Below, one piece after another: positions 1 to 36,100 of a stretch of 64,000 bases of DNA. The position numbers were made by a program, and so were the translations under genes. Under the pieces are notes generated by a model. The model made no database searches, was not told the DNA's origin, and saw nothing but the letters and a program-made list of their open reading frames with translations. Source of the stretch: Trochalopteron elliotii (Eukaryota; Chordata; Aves; Passeriformes; Leiothrichidae); assembly GCA_024734555.1 (NCBI GenBank), contig JANPWX010000055.1, positions 748,487 to 812,486 on the forward strand, given 5' to 3'. Each line of letters opens with the position of its first letter. Positions within the stretch are counted from its first letter, which is position 1.

Positions 1-1305
1 TGAGTGTTTTCCAGCTTGTTCATCTGTTTTAATAAGGAAAGAAGGAAAAAACTGCTTTTTCTGGCAGGCTCATGGTTTGCAAACCCTTTCAATCACTTTT
101 GAGAATAGCAGTGAAAGGATGCTCAGTTACCTTAAGTTCAAAGCAAGGAGCCAGGTAAATGAGGGTTAAAAACCAGAAATGCAACAATAGAGAAGAGTGA
201 CAATTTCTCTGGATTTACCCTTATTGTACCACAGTTAAGGAGATAAATCACTTTGGGACAATAAATAGTTTCTTTAGAAGATACCTATATATTTTTGTAT
301 AATTATTTTTTTAAACAAGTTAAATATAAGCTGCCACTGTTAAATGCAGTAAAATGTTTTTTACTTCTGGTAACTTTGTAGTTCAGAATATCTGCAAAAA
401 GACATTATGGTGGTGTGTGATACAGTAGAGTCAAACCTCTGCTTACCTCAGAATGTAACTAAATCTGATATAAAATTAACACCATTTTCACTTTTTTTTT
501 TTTTTAGCCTGAAGACAATTTATAGAGAGAGTTGTCATTTTTTGATATGGTCTTATTCTCTCAGACCAAATTTCATAACAATTATAGTAGCTGTTTTTAC
601 AGTATTGAACACTTTTTTCTTGATTCATGTCAACTGTAACTTCTCTCCTCCTGTACCATCCCTTGTGATGTTTTATGTGGGATAGGTTGGTTTTTTAAAG
701 AAAATATTTATGGCCATTTTTGTCCACAGTGTTTCTGCCTTTTACTAACATTTTCCAACTAATTAAACACTAAGTTCATACATTTGTGATATGTAAGTAA
801 TTATGCACTGAAAAAAAAGGAATTGTCTTTGTTATCTGAAAATTGTGTTTAATGTTAAATCCCTCTTGCTCTTCATAATTACCATGTCTTTCACCTTCAG
901 CACATGACCTTTTAGTGCCTTATTTTTATATATCTTTTTATTTGCTTCATTTATTTTTATATCAACACAGTATTACTAAACCTGTCCAGAACCTGCTGTA
1001 TTATTGTGCTTGTGAAACACTTCTGTGGGTAATGATGGACTCATTTTGTCAGTAAATCCCTATTCCTATAGAAATCATTTGGAACTGGCCACAGATCCAA
1101 AAGCTCAGCCCCAAATCCAGAAGTGCTTTTCCCTGGCCGGCTCTCTGCCTTTCCCCACGTTTCAGAGATTAGTGAACAGCACCGGCAGATGGGGCTGGAA
1201 TGCTGCACTGAAGCACTTCCAGCACACAGGGAGAATGCCAGGAGAGGTGGGAAAGGTCGGTGAGTTTGGGCACAGGGTTAACTCTGCTGTCTGATGGGTT
1301 TCCAG
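1..1305 (+). other. DNAI7 intron (upstream part)
   Basis: AT-rich sequence with poly-T runs and no convincing exon. It lies upstream of the first recognised DNAI7 exon and is taken to be intron. Open frames here show no family resemblance. Confidence 0.6.
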
Positions 1306-1463
1306 AGGAGGATGCAGTGCTGCAGGAGGAGGCAGGAGGCACAGAAGAGGCAGCACGAGTTGTCGATTTGCAGCAGCTGGTGCCCCTGGGGGGTGTGTAC
1401 CACATCGATGCCCTGCAGCTGCCGCCCCAGGTCCAGGACGTCGGGGACTGGAGCATGGTGCAG
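1306..1463 (+). CDS. DNAI7: DNAI7 coding exon
   Basis: Encodes an acidic run, then ARVVDLQQLVPLGGVYHID and QDVGDWSMVQ. The acceptor is after the AG at 1304-1305 (one 2 bases further on is possible); the donor GTGAGG starts at 1464. Enters with two leftover bases and ends in phase 0. Confidence 0.85.
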
Positions 1464-4400
1464 GTGAGGGAGGAAAGGAACCAGCCCTGCTGCCCTGGCC
1501 CCCCTGAGGAGCTGCTCCTGAGGGTTGTCACTGCTGTCACATGCACTGGACACGACTCCTGAGCAGCAAACTAACGAGGCAAGGTTTGCAAATCATCAGC
1601 TTTTCATATGTGAAAGGTAAAAGCACGGTGGTACCAAAATCACTGCTGGTTCAGCTCCAGGCTCTTCAGGCTGGTTGAGGACTGTGGTCACTGTGGTCTG
1701 GTGTCCTCTAGTGCTGACCTACCCACAAATGGCACTGTGAAGCTGGAAACCTTTAATAAGCAAAATTCCCAACGAGCCAAACTCAGAGAGCAGGACTGTG
1801 GGCAGGGGAAGAGCCTGGGATATTCATTCCCAGCCCCTGGGACCTCTCCTTCCCTCTGACATTGTGGGGACAGGGTGGAATTACACCTGCTTTTGCCTCC
1901 CAGCTGCTCCTGGTTTCTGGGGCTGTGGATCTGCTGGAAATGGCTGTGCCCATGGCCCTGCCTTGGGGCTGCCTTCAGCAGCACAGGAAGGGCTCCAAGG
2001 CCTCGTGGTAGAAACTCTTCTACTGCCTTCAAAGTTGTAGTTGGAAATGTGCAATATTAGCAAACCAGTTTAAATGGTGCATTAAAAAACTTTGCAGTGG
2101 TTAGATGAACTCAAAAAAAACCCCCTGCATTTTCTGATAAACCCCTTATCTGTCCTTTTCCTCTCTTGCCAAAGCTGTTGGATGTTGGATTGGAGGTGTA
2201 TCCATATTCCCCAGACGAGGCTGAAGATGGCACACAGGCAGCAGTACAGATAACCCTGAGGCTCCCTGATAATGTGATTTATTTTCAAGTCCCTGTGGTA
2301 GCCCGATGGGATTCTGCAGGTACAAACTTAGGACATAAATATATTTTAAATTTCAATAGTGGAATTTATACGAGTTGGGCTATTGTCACAATTCAGCTGT
2401 AAAGATAAGGGCCAGTTTGGAGCCCAGAAGTAGTTGGGGGATTTCAGTGTTAATTGATTTGGGGTTTTTAAATTTTATTATTACTTTTTTGGCTTAGTTT
2501 CACTTCATCATTACTGCCAGAAGCCTCCCATGTACATCATTGTATCTTTCCACCCTCTTTGTCCAGGCCAGCAGTGGAGAACCGATGGCATCAGCAACAT
2601 AACCTATGAAGCAGAAGAAAAGAGCATCACCTTGGGGATGGGTGCCTTTTACACAGTCACCCTTCTCCAGGATGCTCACCTGAACCTGCCCTATCAGGCC
2701 TGGGAATTGCACCCTACAGGTGTGGATGAAGGACTCTTCACAGTCACTGCAGTCTTTGCAACCATTCAGATACAAATTAAGGTACTGTCAGTAATTTTTT
2801 TAATCAAACATTTGCAGTTCAAAAACCCCACACTTATTACAGTGTCCCTGATTAAGAATGTGGGATCCTTCCACAAGAGCAATTTGAATCTCTCTTCCTT
2901 TCCAAGCACTGCACTGGTTATTTAATTTCACTTATTTACTATGAGAAAGTATCTGTGCATTTGCTCTGAAAAGTTTCAGTCAGTGCTTTGCTGCTGGTGC
3001 TGCCTTGCTGCATTCAAGTCTGTTCCACCTGTTAGAGACCTGAAAATATTCCTATCTCCTCCCAGTTCTGCCAAGAGAAGTTAAAGCATTTCTAGCAGCC
3101 TACTACTAATAGTCCTTGTTTCTTCTCAAAGTTCAAGCTACTCCTGATTATCCATCTGTTCACTGCTGTACAAATCAGTACACCAGTGGCATTTCTCAAT
3201 TCCTACACAAAGCTGGATCTGTAAATGAAAGGTCACAGCCCAGAGTAGCAGATGATGTGGGTAATACCCAGCATAGCAAAGATATCAATATTTGAAGCCT
3301 AAAGCAGAAAGAAGCTTCCATAACCAGTAAGTTGCTTTCACTGGTTTGTACAACAGGATAATCAGTGTATGTTGTCTTCAGTAGTGGTGGAAGAGAAGGA
3401 GGTGCTTTCCCACATCACAGGAAAATGGATGAGTCCTTTTGCCCTCAGAGCAGCTTTGAAGAGAGCTGGAGTGAACATTTTCCCAGCAGAATACTCTCCC
3501 CAGTATGTCCCTGTGCCCAGGAAGGTGAGTGCCAGAGAGTTTCCTGGTGGTTTTTCCCCATTTTTCACTCAGGTCACCCTTTCCTGCCCTGGGACCTGCT
3601 GTGCTGCCAGCTGAGCCAGGGACTGAGTAACAAGGCCCTGACATTGCTGTAACACAGGGAAATAGGGTGAGCTCTGTTTTGTCTCATTTGTCCTTGTGCA
3701 CTGCAGGCTGCCCTGGCAGAGGTGAAGGCCTATGAACAGATGGCTCTGCTTGCAACTGCTTTTGCTTTTGCTCACAGCAAGTGGAATGGAGAAGCAGGGC
3801 CAGAGCAAGTTGTGTTCAAGGTTTGTGGAGTCAGACCAGCCTTCCAGAGCAGACCAGCACTGGCCCCTGCCCCAGTTAGACAGAAACAATGAACTCAGCC
3901 ATGGTGGCCTCAGCCCCTGCCTCAGTTCAGTGTCACACACTGCACTTGAGGGAGCTCTCAGGAGACACAAGTCCCAGCAGCAAAGACACTTGCTAAGGAA
4001 AATGGGACTGATAAGTCACCAAAGGAGGCTTTAGCCAGAGCTCCCTGCTCTTCAGAGGGCCCTTGAAAATCAGCAATCTGCCCTGCCAGCATTTTAAAGA
4101 ACAGCTGGGACTTTCTTGCTGCCTGTAAGGTTTCCTTTGCTCCATTACTGCAAAGGAGGGAGTAAGCAACCTCAGTCCTGATTCGTCTCCACCTGTGAAC
4201 TAAAACACATGGTTAAAACTTCTCCCAGCCAGCCAAACACTCCCACGTGTGGCTGGAGAAAGGTAGCACACCCCACTGCTGAAAGCTGGAGTGGTTTCCT
4301 GACTCTCAGGTTAAATGCATGGGACACACAAATATCAGAATTTGTACTCTGACAGTGGCACAGGCTTCACCTCACAGAGCATTTTCTCCTGCCATAGGTG

Positions 4401-4673
4401 AGTGAACATCTCACAGCAGGTTCTGCCAAAGACAACGACTGGTCTCTCTATATGTTCAGTGGTGAGAAGGTAGAAAACCTCAAGCTCACTGAAACCAGTG
4501 AAGCTTTTTCAGAAGAACTGGAAGAAAAGTCTGAATTTCACTCCACACTCTACCATATGCTGAAGGATTCTGCCAGCAGTGAAGCCATGGATAAAGTGGA
4601 AAGAGCTGGCTTCCTGTTTATTGATTCTGTGTATCAGCTGCTCCTTGCTACCAGAGTTTTAGCATACTCTTAG
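1306..4673 (+). CDS. DNAI7: DNAI7 (CASC1), 3' half of gene, six coding exons
   Basis: DNAI7 (formerly CASC1) is an intermediate-chain-like protein linked to axonemal dynein in motile cilia. Coding exons seen here: 1306-1463, 2175-2319, 2567-2781, 3357-3524, 3707-3820 and 4398-4673. All have AG/GT borders with compatible phases and join into about 358 codons ending at TAG 4671-4673. Diagnostic stretches as I recall them from the mammalian protein are LVPLGGVYHIDALQLPPQ, WRTDGISNITYEAEEK, VTLLQDAHLNLPYQAWEL, EVKAYEQMALLATAFAFAHS and SEFHSTLYHMLKDSASSEAM, ending in VLAYS. This is the family-specific C-terminal region. The mammalian protein is about 700 residues, so roughly half lies left of the window. 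No earlier exon was recognised in 1-1305. The frame is intact. The gene is convergent with ARFGAP3. Confidence 0.93.
2175..2319 (+). CDS. DNAI7: DNAI7 coding exon
   Basis: Encodes LLDVGLEVYPYSPDEAEDG through VVARWDSA and leaves one base. The acceptor follows CCAAAG at 2174 and the donor is GTACAA at 2320. Phase 0 in, phase 1 out. Confidence 0.92.
2567..2781 (+). CDS. DNAI7: DNAI7 coding exon
   Basis: Encodes QQWRTDGISNITYEAEEK through FATIQIQIK. The acceptor is GTCCAG at 2566 and the donor GTACTG at 2782. Phase 1 in, phase 0 out. This is the most recognisable exon of the family. Confidence 0.95.
3357..3524 (+). CDS. DNAI7: DNAI7 coding exon
   Basis: 56 codons encoding DNQCMLSSVVVEEKEVLSHI and then KWMSPFALRAALKRAGVNIF. 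The acceptor is ACAACAG at 3356 and the donor GTGAGT at 3525. Phase 0 at both ends. Confidence 0.94.
3707..3820 (+). CDS. DNAI7: DNAI7 coding exon
   Basis: 38 codons encoding ALAEVKAYEQMALLATAFAF and then SKWNGEAGPEQVVFK. The acceptor is CTGCAG at 3706 and the donor GTTTGT at 3821. Phase 0 at both ends. Confidence 0.93.
4398..4673 (+). CDS. DNAI7: DNAI7 terminal coding exon
   Basis: Begins VSEHLTAGSAKDNDWSLYMF after acceptor CCATAG at 4397 and ends RVLAYS with stop TAG at 4671-4673. The mammalian protein, as recalled, ends in a very similar LLSYS. The 3' untranslated region follows. Confidence 0.94.
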   Translation: MSEHLTAGSAKDNDWSLYMFSGEKVENLKLTETSEAFSEELEEKSEFHSTLYHMLKDSASSEAMDKVERAGFLFIDSVYQLLLATRVLAYS

Positions 4674-4903
4674 ATGCTGTGTGCTTTCCTTTAAAACTTT
4701 ATTATCAAAAGCTTTCAATAGTTACATTTCAAGTCTTAAATCCTTTTATATTGAAATCATTGAAACAGGTTCTGAAATTCAAATACTTTATCTTTGTTCG
4801 AGCAAAATAAATTGGAACACTGGAGGAGCATTTCTTCTGCAAGTTTGGATGCTGTTTGTGTATCACAACTCCAAAAAGTTTATCTTAATCGCTGCTTATT
4901 TGT

Positions 4904-4909
4904 AATAAA
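4904..4909 (+). terminator. DNAI7 polyadenylation signal
   Basis: Canonical AATAAA about 230 bases after the DNAI7 stop codon. Another AATAAA lies near 4806. Confidence 0.6.
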
Positions 4910-4929
4910 CTCATGTGTACACTCAAATG

Positions 4930-5454
4930 AAGAATGCTTTGAAAACCAAACACTGCTGCCTGTAATTAGGGAAAACCAAATCATGCCCTGAGCACTGCAT
5001 TTTTTTATTACATTACCAAAATCATCTCTATAGGGTGGGAAAGGAGGTACAAAAGCAAATCTTTTATTGCAAAGCTGTAGCATGCTCATCTTGGAACTCT
5101 CTTAAAAAAGAGAGGTAGAGAGGTAGTTTTTGATGAGTAAATTTAATCAATAAATCTAAACCATCAGCCACAAGAACAGGTTATCTAAGTGGGAATTAGA
5201 TATGAGGCAGGTAGAAATTAAATCCCAAGTACAGTTACTCTGTTAATTGTATTTAACACAGTATCTCAGTTCAGTAGTTTATTTTCTACCCTAACTTGTT
5301 TAGATTTTTAAATCACTACAGCAATTTAATAAGAAAGCAAGTTTGACTACCTGAAACTAAAGGCTAATTTTACCAGACCACTGTATAGCCAAAATACAGG
5401 TGATGGTGTTTAGAAAGCTGGATACTGATGACCACACACAGAAATTGAATTCAA
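4930..5454. other. Spacer between two convergent genes
   Basis: AT-rich spacer between the DNAI7 and ARFGAP3 3' ends. No gene or recognisable repeat was seen. Confidence 0.5.
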
Positions 5455-6370
5455 AACTGAGTTTATATCAATTGTTTTTATTAGATATCAGCAGTTTACA
5501 AATTTGAATTAAGAAAATTACAGAACAGAATTAACTTGAATTCATTCTTGGTTGTAAAGTTTTTTCTTTAAGGTCATAATAATTTTTAGGCAGATGTCAT
5601 CAGCAATAAATTCTAGACTGTCTAAAACACAGCCCCACTATTTCCTTATTCAATAACTGATAATTTATCAAAAATCTAAGATTGTGCTAAACATTTTAAC
5701 AAGTATTTCATTAACTACTCTATTAGGCCCTTAGTATATTTCAAGGTTTTTTTAAAACTTTTACACAATACAGAATTTTTAAAAGCACTTAAGGATTCTA
5801 TATTGCAAATTTTTTTTGTAACTTTCAAAACTAGGAATAAATAAACTGTTCCTGCAACAAGGTGAAATCCACTATTCAGTATTACCACATTTTGACTTCT
5901 CCACACTTCACATCTAAGCACAGAACCTTCTAGCTGGAATACTGTTTTAAACCACTAATTCCCCACCATTTTAATGCACATCAATTTATGACTTCAAGAG
6001 CTTTTACTTCCTGGAAAGCACAGGTTTAATTTAAATGCATATTTTGCTACAGTCTACTGAACACCACCACCTCCTTTCTCTTTCCTGCCTCACAGACAGA
6101 GCCAGTAATAAAATAAAGCTCCCAGCTTATCTAACAATAAGGTTAAGAAATAAAGACTGGAAAGGAAGAAAAAAAGAAAAAAAAATATATGCAATGTAAC
6201 AAGTTGCTGCAAGATTTCTGCTCTGTTAAGATGAAACAGCACTAAGAAAAGGCTGAGTCAGAAATCTGCACTAAGAAACAGATAAAAACATCATCAGTCT
6301 TAAGGCAACCTTCATTTGAATCAGCAGTGATTACTTGTGTGCCTGAAGAGGAATCCTTCTTTAGCTTCAC
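5455..6370 (-). other. ARFGAP3: ARFGAP3 3' untranslated region (inferred)
   Basis: AT-rich sequence between the ARFGAP3 stop codon and the distal minus-strand AATAAA. There is no intact long frame. The extent is inferred from the signal only. Confidence 0.4.
5477..5482 (-). terminator. ARFGAP3 candidate polyadenylation signal
   Basis: AATAAA on the minus strand (TTTATT on plus), about 890 bases beyond the ARFGAP3 stop. Other minus-strand candidates exist, so which one is used is uncertain. Confidence 0.4.
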
Positions 6371-30376
<24,006 letters not shown>

Positions 30377-30743
30377 NNNNNNNNNNNNNNNNNNNNNNNN
30401 NNNNNNNNNNNNNNNNNNNNNNNNNNNNNNNNNNNNNNNNNNNNNNNNNNNNNNNNNNNNNNNNNNNNNNNNNNNNNNNNNNNNNNNNNNNNNNNNNNNN
30501 NNNNNNNNNNNNNNNNNNNNNNNNNNNNNNNNNNNNNNNNNNNNNNNNNNNNNNNNNNNNNNNNNNNNNNNNNNNNNNNNNNNNNNNNNNNNNNNNNNNN
30601 NNNNNNNNNNNNNNNNNNNNNNNNNNNNNNNNNNNNNNNNNNNNNNNNNNNNNNNNNNNNNNNNNNNNNNNNNNNNNNNNNNNNNNNNNNNNNNNNNNNN
30701 NNNNNNNNNNNNNNNNNNNNNNNNNNNNNNNNNNNNNNNNNNN
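30377..30743. other. Assembly gap (367 N)
   Basis: Unresolved bases between a GC-rich block and a CR1 fragment. This is the most likely place for the missing first coding exon of ARFGAP3. GC-rich avian promoters are often lost from assemblies. Confidence 0.95.
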
Positions 30744-31110
30744 CATCCTGCTGTGCCAGGCCCAGAACTGGACACAGCCCTTGGGGTGAGGCCTCAGCAG
30801 TGCCCACGACAGGGGACAGTCACTGCCCTGGTCCTGCTGGCCACTCCCTTGCTGACCCAGGCCAGGAGCCATTGGCCTGCTTGCCCACCTGGACATGCAC
30901 GATGGTGGGCACGCACTATGGACCAGCAGACCCAGGCCCTGTCCTGCTGGGCTCTTCCCAGCCTGGGGCTGCTGGGGGTTGGGACCCAAGGGCAAGACTG
31001 AGCCCTGGGCCTTGCTGAGCCTCGTTCCTTTGGTCTCAGCCCACTTATCCAGCCTGTCCAGATCCCACATCATGGGATGTGGAAATGGGAATCAGCCCCT
31101 CTCAGACCTC
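30744..31110 (-). repeat. CR1 LINE fragment (antisense)
   Basis: Contains the typical antisense CR1 run 'gaactggacacagccc ... gcctcagcagtgccc', then 'gtcctgctggccactccc' and 'gacccaggccaggagcc'. It abuts the N gap. Confidence 0.7.
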
Positions 31111-31268
31111 CAAGAATTTTTTTGACTAAACTAGGAGGCCTGACCTGAAACTTTTAATATTTTTAGGATGACAAAAAGGCCAGAAACAATAAAAATCTTT
31201 TTTTCTGTCTCCTTATCCTTCACAAAGGAATAGGCTACAAAGCCAATATCCAGGAAATTATTGTAAAA

Positions 31269-31396
31269 TCAATTAATTTTTCCTCCTTCTCTTTGCACAT
31301 CATCACACACTGTAAAAATCTGAATGGTGTATGACCCAGGGTACTTGTGAGGCTGTTCAGTCATGTAGCCTTCCTCCGAGACAGAGTTGTATTCCA
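31269..31396 (-). other. Candidate orphan terminal exon, 41 codons plus stop
   Basis: After a plausible acceptor (TTTTTTAATAG) the phase-1 frame reads EYNSVSEEGYMTEQPHKYPG and SYTIQIFTVCDDVQREGGKI before TGA. The product is not recognised. The phase would fit splicing from exon 1 or exon 2 of the ITIM gene upstream on the same strand. It could equally be a chance frame. Confidence 0.25.
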
Positions 31397-31826
31397 CTAT
31401 TAAAAAATATAAGATTATTAAAATATTGGCATATTTGGTGCTGATACCTCACTGATTGCCTAGTGTTATCCTCACCTTGCACTGTCTTCTACCATCCATC
31501 TAGTATTTCTAATATTCCAGTATTACCAAATGTCAAGTCTCGTGATTTTGCCTGTGTCTTGGGTCTAATTTCTGTCTTTCTGGGTTTTATGTGCTACATT
31601 TTTATCTTGAAGAGGTGAGGGCAAAGGTAAGTCTGAAAAAAAAGAGGGCAAGTAGCAAGATCTGTAAAACAGGTGTGCCATAAATGAGCTACCCCACAAA
31701 AACTAACCCTCATACAATGTTAAATGTTATTTTTCCTCCAGTCTGACTAACAGAAGACTGGAGGAAAACAAACCAACCGAATACCAGCAGAAGTGCTTTA
31801 CTGAATCCCTTTATTGACTTCTGTGC

Positions 31827-31843
31827 ATATATATATATATAAT
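31827..31843. repeat. (AT)n microsatellite
   Basis: Short pure AT dinucleotide run followed by AATAAAG. Confidence 0.8.
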
Positions 31844-32107
31844 AAAGATGGGGTACATTCCAAACAGCAGCAACAGCTAAAGTACAGGTAAGTTTAGATA
31901 CAAGAAATATTCTAGAAATATTTGCTGTACAGGCTCCTCCTACTCAGGATCTGCAAATCCTCTGCAGCCTGCTGCAAAGAAGTTATAATGGATAAGATCC
32001 AAAAATAATATAAAAACAGATAATGATTACAAACAAATGCATTTGAATTTCAGGTGCCTCAGTTCCAGTGGGGGACTCAGTTTTAACTCAAGCTATGGCA
32101 TGTGGGT

Positions 32108-32150
32108 AAAAAAACAAAACAAAACAAAACAAAAACAAACAAAAAAAAAT
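32108..32150. repeat. (AAAAC)n simple repeat
   Basis: Imperfect AAAAC/AAAC units running into poly-A. Confidence 0.85.
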
Positions 32151-33015
32151 ACAAAAATCAATTACTGCATGAAGACAGAAACAGTGTATTGTGAGATGCT
32201 CTTCTGGACAAGTGGAACAGAATAATTTAATTCAAGCCAATGAAGAGATGAAACTGAGACTTCTCTACTAACAACATTTAGTTTCTTGAACCTTCAATAT
32301 CCCTTTCATACAAATCCAGCTAAAGGCTGTCAGAAGAAGAAAAATCAAGCCCAAGCCCAGGCTTTTATGTAAAAGCTCAGTGCAACCTTACACATTCCTT
32401 GTTTTGTCCGTAAGTTTTTGCACTTGCATATAATCCAAAATCTTATCTGTACTGCAAATCAGTGCAGAATCAAGTCAGATGTGATTTAAAACTATGTCTC
32501 CACCTGGTCATTTTTGTTGTCTAAGCAAGGCCCAAATCCACTTTTTGATGCAGGAGCTTGAGCCCATGTCTTGATACGTGCACTGATATAGTTGGATGGT
32601 TGGTGGTATTACAGGATTAAGAAAATTCCAAATAAAATTAATATATGTCTTGTCCACATATGGAGAGGTTAGAGGATTAACAGACATCTGGGATGACATA
32701 ACTGGAGAGTGATCAGACTTCATGACATGTCTTCATTTTGTTTCTTCAGCCAAAATAATGTAAAATAAAACAATCACTACATCCCATTTCATTGAAGCAG
32801 AACCTTCCTGTGCTGACTTATCTGGAAATAAAAGAGACAAAAGCTGCTTTAACTAGAGTACTTTACTGAAGCTCAATCTGCTGTGAGTGTTATCATGGCT
32901 GCCTAAAAATACCAGTCTGGTTTGGGAGCTTCCTTGCGCCTCCTGTGCTGAATGCCAAGGTATTGCATGGGAATCCAGCGGGGCTGGGAAGGGCTTACCC
33001 CGTGTGGCAGCGGGG

Positions 33016-33128
33016 TCAGTGGCTGTAACATTTCACCGCCAGCAGGATGACCATGAGGAGCAGAACCACTGCACAGAAGAGCAGGGCCAAGACAATGTAG
33101 CACCAGGGGGGCTTCTCCGAGCAGGTCA
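33016..33128 (-). CDS. Coding exon 3 (transmembrane) of two-ITIM gene, terminal by stop
   Basis: Encodes TCSEKPPWCYIVLALLFCAV and VLLMVILLAVKCYSH, then TGA at 33018-33016. The acceptor TTTGGCAG is good. A strong donor-like GGG|GTAAGC lies about 18 bases after the stop, so it would not rescue the frame. Confidence 0.65.
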
Positions 33129-36100
33129 CTGCCAAAGGGACAAGGGACAGGGGTGTCACCATGGGTAGAAGCAAGGCAACTTTTGTTTTGAATTATGGGA
33201 GTATGAAAAATCATTGTCATTCCTGCTAAAGATACAGAACGTGTAGATCTTTGAAAGTTTAGATGTATACAAACCTGTGTGTAACTATTAAAATCACACT
33301 TTCAGGGTCAGAAGAAGCTTTTTCCTGGCCAGTCCTAAATTTTATCATCACAGCCATTGAGAAGAAACCTAAAAATACAACCTCTTGCCTTTAGTGGCGG
33401 AGTACAGCTTTGCCAGGGCTGGGGTGCCAGCCGTGTGCGCACACAGCACTGCCAGTGCTTCCCACTCTGGAATATGCCCTGCCTTTTCCTTGGAAAGTGG
33501 CTTGAAGTTGTTGTGCTATTCTGTGTTAATTGTCTGAGGTTACACAACTGAAAATCCACAAAGAAAGATTGAAAGTCCAATTCAGGCTTTAAAAAAAGAT
33601 TTTATAGGTATTTTGAAATTCTAGACTCTTACCAGACTACCATGATTTTTAAGCACAACAAAGACACATTTATTTAATTGGTCTTTAAATCCCTGCCTTC
33701 ATAATCTTCTCCTTCAACTTTAATCCTGACTAGGATCACTGTGTTCATTTGATCTCCATTCCTTTTAATTTAAAACTCCATTTAAACTCCTCCCCAGTCT
33801 AAACGAGAATCAGAACAAACATTCAGCATCTGTGGTTTTAAAGAGGTTCCAGTTAAGAATGTGAAGGGACAGAGCTCTCCTAGTAGCATTTATCCATATG
33901 TAGAGCATATATGGGTTTTGCTATTCCTTGACCAAATTTCTAAAAACCTGGACAGTGTAGCCAGAATCAGAGAAAGGAAGGGAGGAATTGACGACTGAGA
34001 TGTAAAATGGATCCAAAAAGCAGACAAGTCAATGGCTCTATATCAAAACTGCATTACTGATAACACTTTCCATGCTGCATTCCAAGCCTGGATTCACTGG
34101 GATGAAATAATTTCAATGAAGCCAGTAAATTGGTTTTGTCTTTGTAACAGAGTCTCCACCTGGCCCACTCCCTTGTCTGCCTGACTGCCATTTTTAGTCA
34201 GAAAAATCATCTGAAGCTTTCAGTTTCCTTTTCCTTGTTGGGAGGCTAAATTAAACCCCAGTAGAAATGTTTGTTTGCACTAGCATTTCCCACAGCTAAC
34301 ATTTTTTCTATACATATATTAATTGCTCTTATGCATCACACGAATGCAATATTCTCTTCTTCATTTTCACCTCATACACCAGAGTCAAAACTCATATCCA
34401 ATATATTATTTCACTTTGCAGAACAAGATTTTCTTTCAGGGCTGGTTACACAGTTTGAGACAGTTTAAAGTATCTTGAAATTTTAACTTAAGGAAAGACA
34501 GACACAATTTTTCTGGAATTGTCAAAAAGCTGTTCAAAATTTTTGCTTATTAGCTATTACTTTCCAAAAGTAACTCAGTTTTGCTTTAAATACTGTTGTT
34601 GGCCTGTTCGTTCACCCAAAATTCATTCAGAAGTGAAAAGCAATACATGGAAATTGTTGCTAAAATGAGCAGAAGAGTTTTCAAATGCCTCCACTGCAAA
34701 ATGAATTTTAAGCATGTTCTGAGCATCCTTCAGGAGTGGGGAGCAAGGAGAAATGGATTTAAATCACCTGCAGCAAAGAGAGAAAGTGACTCTCTCCCAT
34801 GCTCTGGAAAACTATGACGTTTGGCTGCTGAAATATAATGAGAAAACATGAAGTGTGCTGTGGTGTTGCCATACCTGAATGTGTAATTTCAGGTGTGCTG
34901 TCAGGTCTGTTGGATCTCCCTTTCACATTCACCAGAGCATATGTGATTGGATCACCTGGAGGGACAAAAAGGCTGAACGTACTAGAAGAGTTCCTGCAAC
35001 AATGGTTCTTCAGTGCACTATTCCAAATAAATAAATAAATAAATAAATGATTTTAGACAATTTTACAAATCCTTCTAGGTGACTCTCAGTTACCATACAC
35101 TGAGCTACTCTATTATGAATTCTGTTTTTCCCTTGTCACTCCACATCTTACACACACATTTACATATTCATTTATATATAATCTCTAAGCAGAAGTTAAT
35201 CACTGGCAATTTGGCTAAATTAATTTTTTTTCTGTTTACTTTTTAATAAACCACAAGCAGGACTGTGATACTTGTGATCACAACCATTATAAAAAGTACT
35301 TCAGCCTGCATTACAAGATTTTTGCAACCAACAGAGAGCATTAAAAGTGTTGTCAGGGTGGACTTCCCCAAAGGTGTGGGATGTGTCACTGACCCCAGCA
35401 GTTTTTGGTAGGTGTGTCAGCAGAAGAAAGGAAGGAAGAAGCTGTATTTTTGTATCAACTGCAACAAACCACAACCTCCAGGGTTGCCTGCTTTGCATGT
35501 TTTGCCTCATTCCCCAGGAGCTACTTTCAAAAAATTTGCTCACCGATAGTGTGTAAAATAAAATTATTTTTGCCTGAAGAAAAGCAACCTCCTAGAGGTG
35601 GCAGAGCTGTGGAGATCAACCTTAGTGTGGTGGTTTAGAATTTACAAAAAGTATCAAATGCAACCCATTTTCAGAACTAAGCATCTTTCACAGGCGACAG
35701 CCAAGTGGTCAGAACAATTTAACAGCACTTGGCAGAGGATGAGGACTCAGTTTCCTGCACTTGTGCTCTCAAATACAAAAGTGATGGAATACACAAAGAA
35801 ATCAAAAATTGTAAGAATGTATAAGTATGATTTTATATCTATAAGAACATGAAAAAATATTAATTATATAGATAGGTGATTTTTTCAGCTATATCTCACT
35901 AGGAAACACTAGTGCTATTAATAGGCACCAAATTCAAGATTGATTCAAAGTATTTCTTAGTGCAAGATATTACAATCAGCCTGTGGAAGTCCTTGTTTTA
36001 GGATGCCATTTAAGTAAAGCATTAATTGGGACACCAACAGGGATGCAAAATTCACAGAAGTGACAAGAATATAGGTATTGCAATTGAAAATACTTTTTAA

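Noticed and set aside
3365..3970. Several other frames on both strands around 3.4-4.0 kb
   Set aside because: Shadow frames of DNAI7 exons at 3357-3524 and 3707-3820.
32508..32723. 71-codon minus-strand frame ending KKWIWALLRQQK, considered as a decayed lectin C-terminal exon
   Set aside because: The cysteine spacing and the expected WIC motif do not fit a C-type lectin domain, and there is no acceptor in the right phase.
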